This document shows, piece after piece, positions 5,549-7,366 of a stretch of 7,366 bases of DNA. A program made the translations under genes and the position numbers. How positions within the stretch are numbered: position 1 is the stretch's first letter; each line of letters opens with the position of its first letter. The notes beneath the pieces are model-generated. The model was given only the letters and a program-made list of their open reading frames with translations, was not told the origin of the DNA and made no database searches. The DNA is from GCA-020348445 sp965372465 (GTDB lineage: Archaea > Thermoplasmatota > Thermoplasmata > GCA-020350865): contig CBDVCK010000192.1 in the NCBI GenBank assembly GCA_965372465.1, positions 1 to 7,366 of the forward strand, in the 5' to 3' direction.

Positions 5549-7366
5549 TTAATATGAATGAACAATATTAATACTTGCTATAAAGATAAAGATACTTACG
5601 ACAGTAAGGGCAATATCACCAGCAACTTCAGAAAGTTTTGGAAGAGGCCACATCTTATGTGCTAGTGTTATTATTTGGAGAACCATAGCTATTGTAGAAA
5701 ATATGGCACTAACAATACCAAAAACAGGTGCTATTGAACTCACGAGTTCCTGGGCTATTGCTGCAGCTAATGCAAATATGAATCCCATTAAAGTAAAAAG
5801 CCAGGCAAATACAGACACTATCTCTTCATTTGATCCCGCTGGTGATTCTAATAAAAATAAACCAGCTATAAATACGAGCTCACTCGCGAGGACAACAGAC
5901 CAATCCAGTACAGAGGGTGGAGGGGTTCCTGAACTTGCTATCCCCATAGTCCATGCTATAAGAGAATCAACATCCAATTCTATCGGTAAACCCTCAGGCA
6001 TTATCAATTCAATCCCCGGAGGATTATAATAAGAAGTAAATAATCCGATGAACAACCCGGATATAATAAGAGTTATTATAGGGATTACAATTGGAAATGA
6101 AGTTACAATAAAGTTTAAAGCCATTAAAGCTAAACTTGCACCCACAGATAGTCCAATAATTAATGGCAATACTTCTTGTGCAATATAAGTAAAAAACGAT
6201 TTTCCACTATCTGAGGGAAAATCTAGTCCAGCATCATGAGAGTCTATAGCTTCTTGATAATCAATTTCTAGTTCATCTATCATCTGGTTTATAAAGGATG
6301 ATATTGAATCACTGAGTGGTTTAATCAAACTATTAAGTGCATTTGTAATGATATTTTTTATCCACTCAATTATCCAATTAATTATCTCTCCTATCTTCTC
6401 TACAATCCACTTTAGTGCATCTACAATAAGATCCCCGATATATGTAACAACCGCCCACCAATCGCTCTTCTTTTCTTTTTTGACTGTTATCTGATTCTCA
6501 TTGGTATCCTCGGCTGTGACCTCCACTTCGAAGGAAAATAGATAATGACTCCCGTAATCGATATCTAACTTCGTTGTGTACTCTCCATTTCCGTGACCCC
6601 AAATCCTCTCCCCTTTGTTATTATCAAGAACTCTGATCCATACATAGTAAATATTGACAACATCCTCTACATCGACCTTTACTGTTGTATAGCAGTGCTT
6701 CACATATTTGATACCAAAATCACCCTTTGCCTTTTTTACATGTCTCTCTACCCTCAGGTTCGAGAGTTTGGGCGGTGTTTTTTCTTTGATAAATGGATTG
6801 TACTGGGCTTTGGTGTTGTTTTGAGATTCATTTAATTCCTCATCGGGAATGTCCTGGAAGGGAGCGATCATAGAGCGTTCGATGTCGTCTGGGATGTGGT
6901 CTTGATCGATGTCGTTGCCACTTATTGACTCAAATCCCTCATATATTGTGTCATTTTCTAAATGAACAGTCGGGTCAGAAGTAAACGTGTGTTCCTCCAT
7001 CACCACCTCGCCTTCATCATCATCTTTCTCACCGTCATAATATCCAATTACAATCTCCCAGCCATAGATCTCCTGCTTGTCAGAAATCGTGTCGTTATCA
7101 GTATCAGGATTCGTGGGGTCTGTGATGTAATTATCAGCGCCCTCTACAACTTCCTCACTGTCGTTAATCCCGTCGCCATCTGTATCATTGGAAAACGGCG
7201 ATGTACCATTATCCACTTCTTGATGATCTAATAACCCGTCCCCATCAATATCCGCATCATTGGGATCTGTGAAATAGATAAAGATCTCCTCGGTATCGTT
7301 AAGGTTGTCTGAATCGCTGTGTTCGCTCAGTGGATTGGTATCATAAATTATTACTTCTTCATAATC
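5549..7366 (-). CDS. Surface protein with calcium-binding repeats and a multi-helix membrane domain (5' end outside the window)
   Basis: At least 605 residues; the frame is open to the window edge, so the true start lies beyond 7366. Residues 1-100 carry thrombospondin-type-3-like calcium-binding units (DIDGDGLLDHQE, DTDGDGINDSEE, DTDNDTISDKQE), with another at about 151-163 (NDIDQDHIPDD). Residues about 198-300 look like an Ig-like beta sandwich. A Trp/Ile-rich amphipathic helical stretch follows (about 302-362: IVDALKWIVEKIG, IINWIIEWIKNII). The C-terminus has about six membrane helices (near 396-420, 423-445, 488-506, 513-538, 545-569 and 582-602). The family is not one I can name. The layout suggests an exported calcium-stabilised domain held by a polytopic membrane anchor. 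The PH-like gene follows after 21 bases. No stop or frameshift is visible within it. Confidence 0.85.
   Translation of the reverse strand, partial: DYEEVIIYDTNPLSEHSDSDNLNDTEEIFIYFTDPNDADIDGDGLLDHQEVDNGTSPFSNDTDGDGINDSEEVVEGADNYITDPTNPDTDNDTISDKQEIYGWEIVIGYYDGEKDDDEGEVVMEEHTFTSDPTVHLENDTIYEGFESISGNDIDQDHIPDDIERSMIAPFQDIPDEELNESQNNTKAQYNPFIKEKTPPKLSNLRVERHVKKAKGDFGIKYVKHCYTTVKVDVEDVVNIYYVWIRVLDNNKGERIWGHGNGEYTTKLDIDYGSHYLFSFEVEVTAEDTNENQITVKKEKKSDWWAVVTYIGDLIVDALKWIVEKIGEIINWIIEWIKNIITNALNSLIKPLSDSISSFINQMIDELEIDYQEAIDSHDAGLDFPSDSGKSFFTYIAQEVLPLIIGLSVGASLALMALNFIVTSFPIVIPIITLIISGLFIGLFTSYYNPPGIELIMPEGLPIELDVDSLIAWTMGIASSGTPPPSVLDWSVVLASELVFIAGLFLLESPAGSNEEIVSVFAWLFTLMGFIFALAAAIAQELVSSIAPVFGIVSAIFSTIAMVLQIITLAHKMWPLPKLSEVAGDIALTVVSIFIFIASINIVHSY
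7073..7342 (-). repeat. Thrombospondin-type-3-like calcium-binding repeat block
   Basis: Four closely spaced Asp-rich units alternate with DPTNPDTD or TDPNDADI linkers. In each, alternating Asp/Asn residues (DxDxDGxxD) supply oxygen ligands for calcium, followed by an acidic helix start (SEE, HQE, KQE). The first unit (SDSDNLNDTEE) lacks the central Gly. The block continues toward or beyond the window edge. Confidence 0.75.

Noticed and set aside
5703..6029. + strand ORF of 108 codons opposite the membrane helices
   Set aside because: Antisense of a continuous membrane-protein frame with TM pattern; no sign of independent coding.
7214..7216. GTG at 7216 as the start of the calcium-repeat protein
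   Set aside because: The frame stays open for 50 more codons to the window edge, and those codons encode further Asp-rich repeat units, so the gene is cut by the window.

Overview
The window looks archaeal, probably from a Thermoplasmatota-like or related euryarchaeal genome. This is inference from style, not from a marker gene. The evidence is Shine-Dalgarno sites of the GGTGA/GGAGGT type, TATA-like rather than -35/-10 promoter elements, and large secreted proteins built from PQQ-type propeller blades, fibronectin type III domains and calcium-binding DxDxDG repeats with C-terminal membrane anchors. The DNA is AT-rich overall, and there is no rRNA, tRNA, CRISPR array or recognisable insertion sequence.

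Left part (1-1438): a small accessory islet. Bases 1-106 hold a compact sequence that can fold into a nested pseudoknot on the + strand; alternatively they are the 3' end of a gene entering from the left. On the - strand there is a Doc/Fic-family toxin-like gene (267-671). It is followed 40 bases downstream by a previously easy-to-miss 39-codon gene (107-226) with its own ribosome binding site, a candidate antitoxin in reversed order relative to classical phd-doc. Pointing the other way from the same 228-base intergenic region is a two-gene unit: a 65-residue protein of unknown function (900-1097) whose start codon lies in a perfect 10-bp inverted repeat, and a translationally coupled 114-residue protein with a PD-(D/E)XK nuclease-like layout (1094-1438). 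Toxin-antitoxin and nuclease-like small genes together suggest a defence or mobile-element remnant.

Right part (1465-7366): three cell-surface genes, all on the - strand. In transcription order these are: the 3' part of a large protein with thrombospondin-type-3-like calcium-binding repeats, an Ig-like region, a Trp/Ile-rich amphipathic stretch and about six membrane helices (5549-7366, cut by the window edge); 21 bases on, a two-helix membrane protein with a bacterial-PH-like domain (5042-5527); and, after a 190-base AT-rich promoter region, a 1128-residue secreted membrane-anchored protein with an eight-bladed propeller and seven fibronectin type III domains (1465-4851). Its end converges on the nuclease-like gene with 26 bases between stop codons.

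The surface genes probably display adhesion or envelope structures. I see no direct functional link between them and the left islet. The most unusual items are the tiny partner gene of the Doc protein, the pseudoknot-like element at the left edge, the dyad over the start codon at 900, and the N-glycosylation sequon built into the blade repeat of the propeller.
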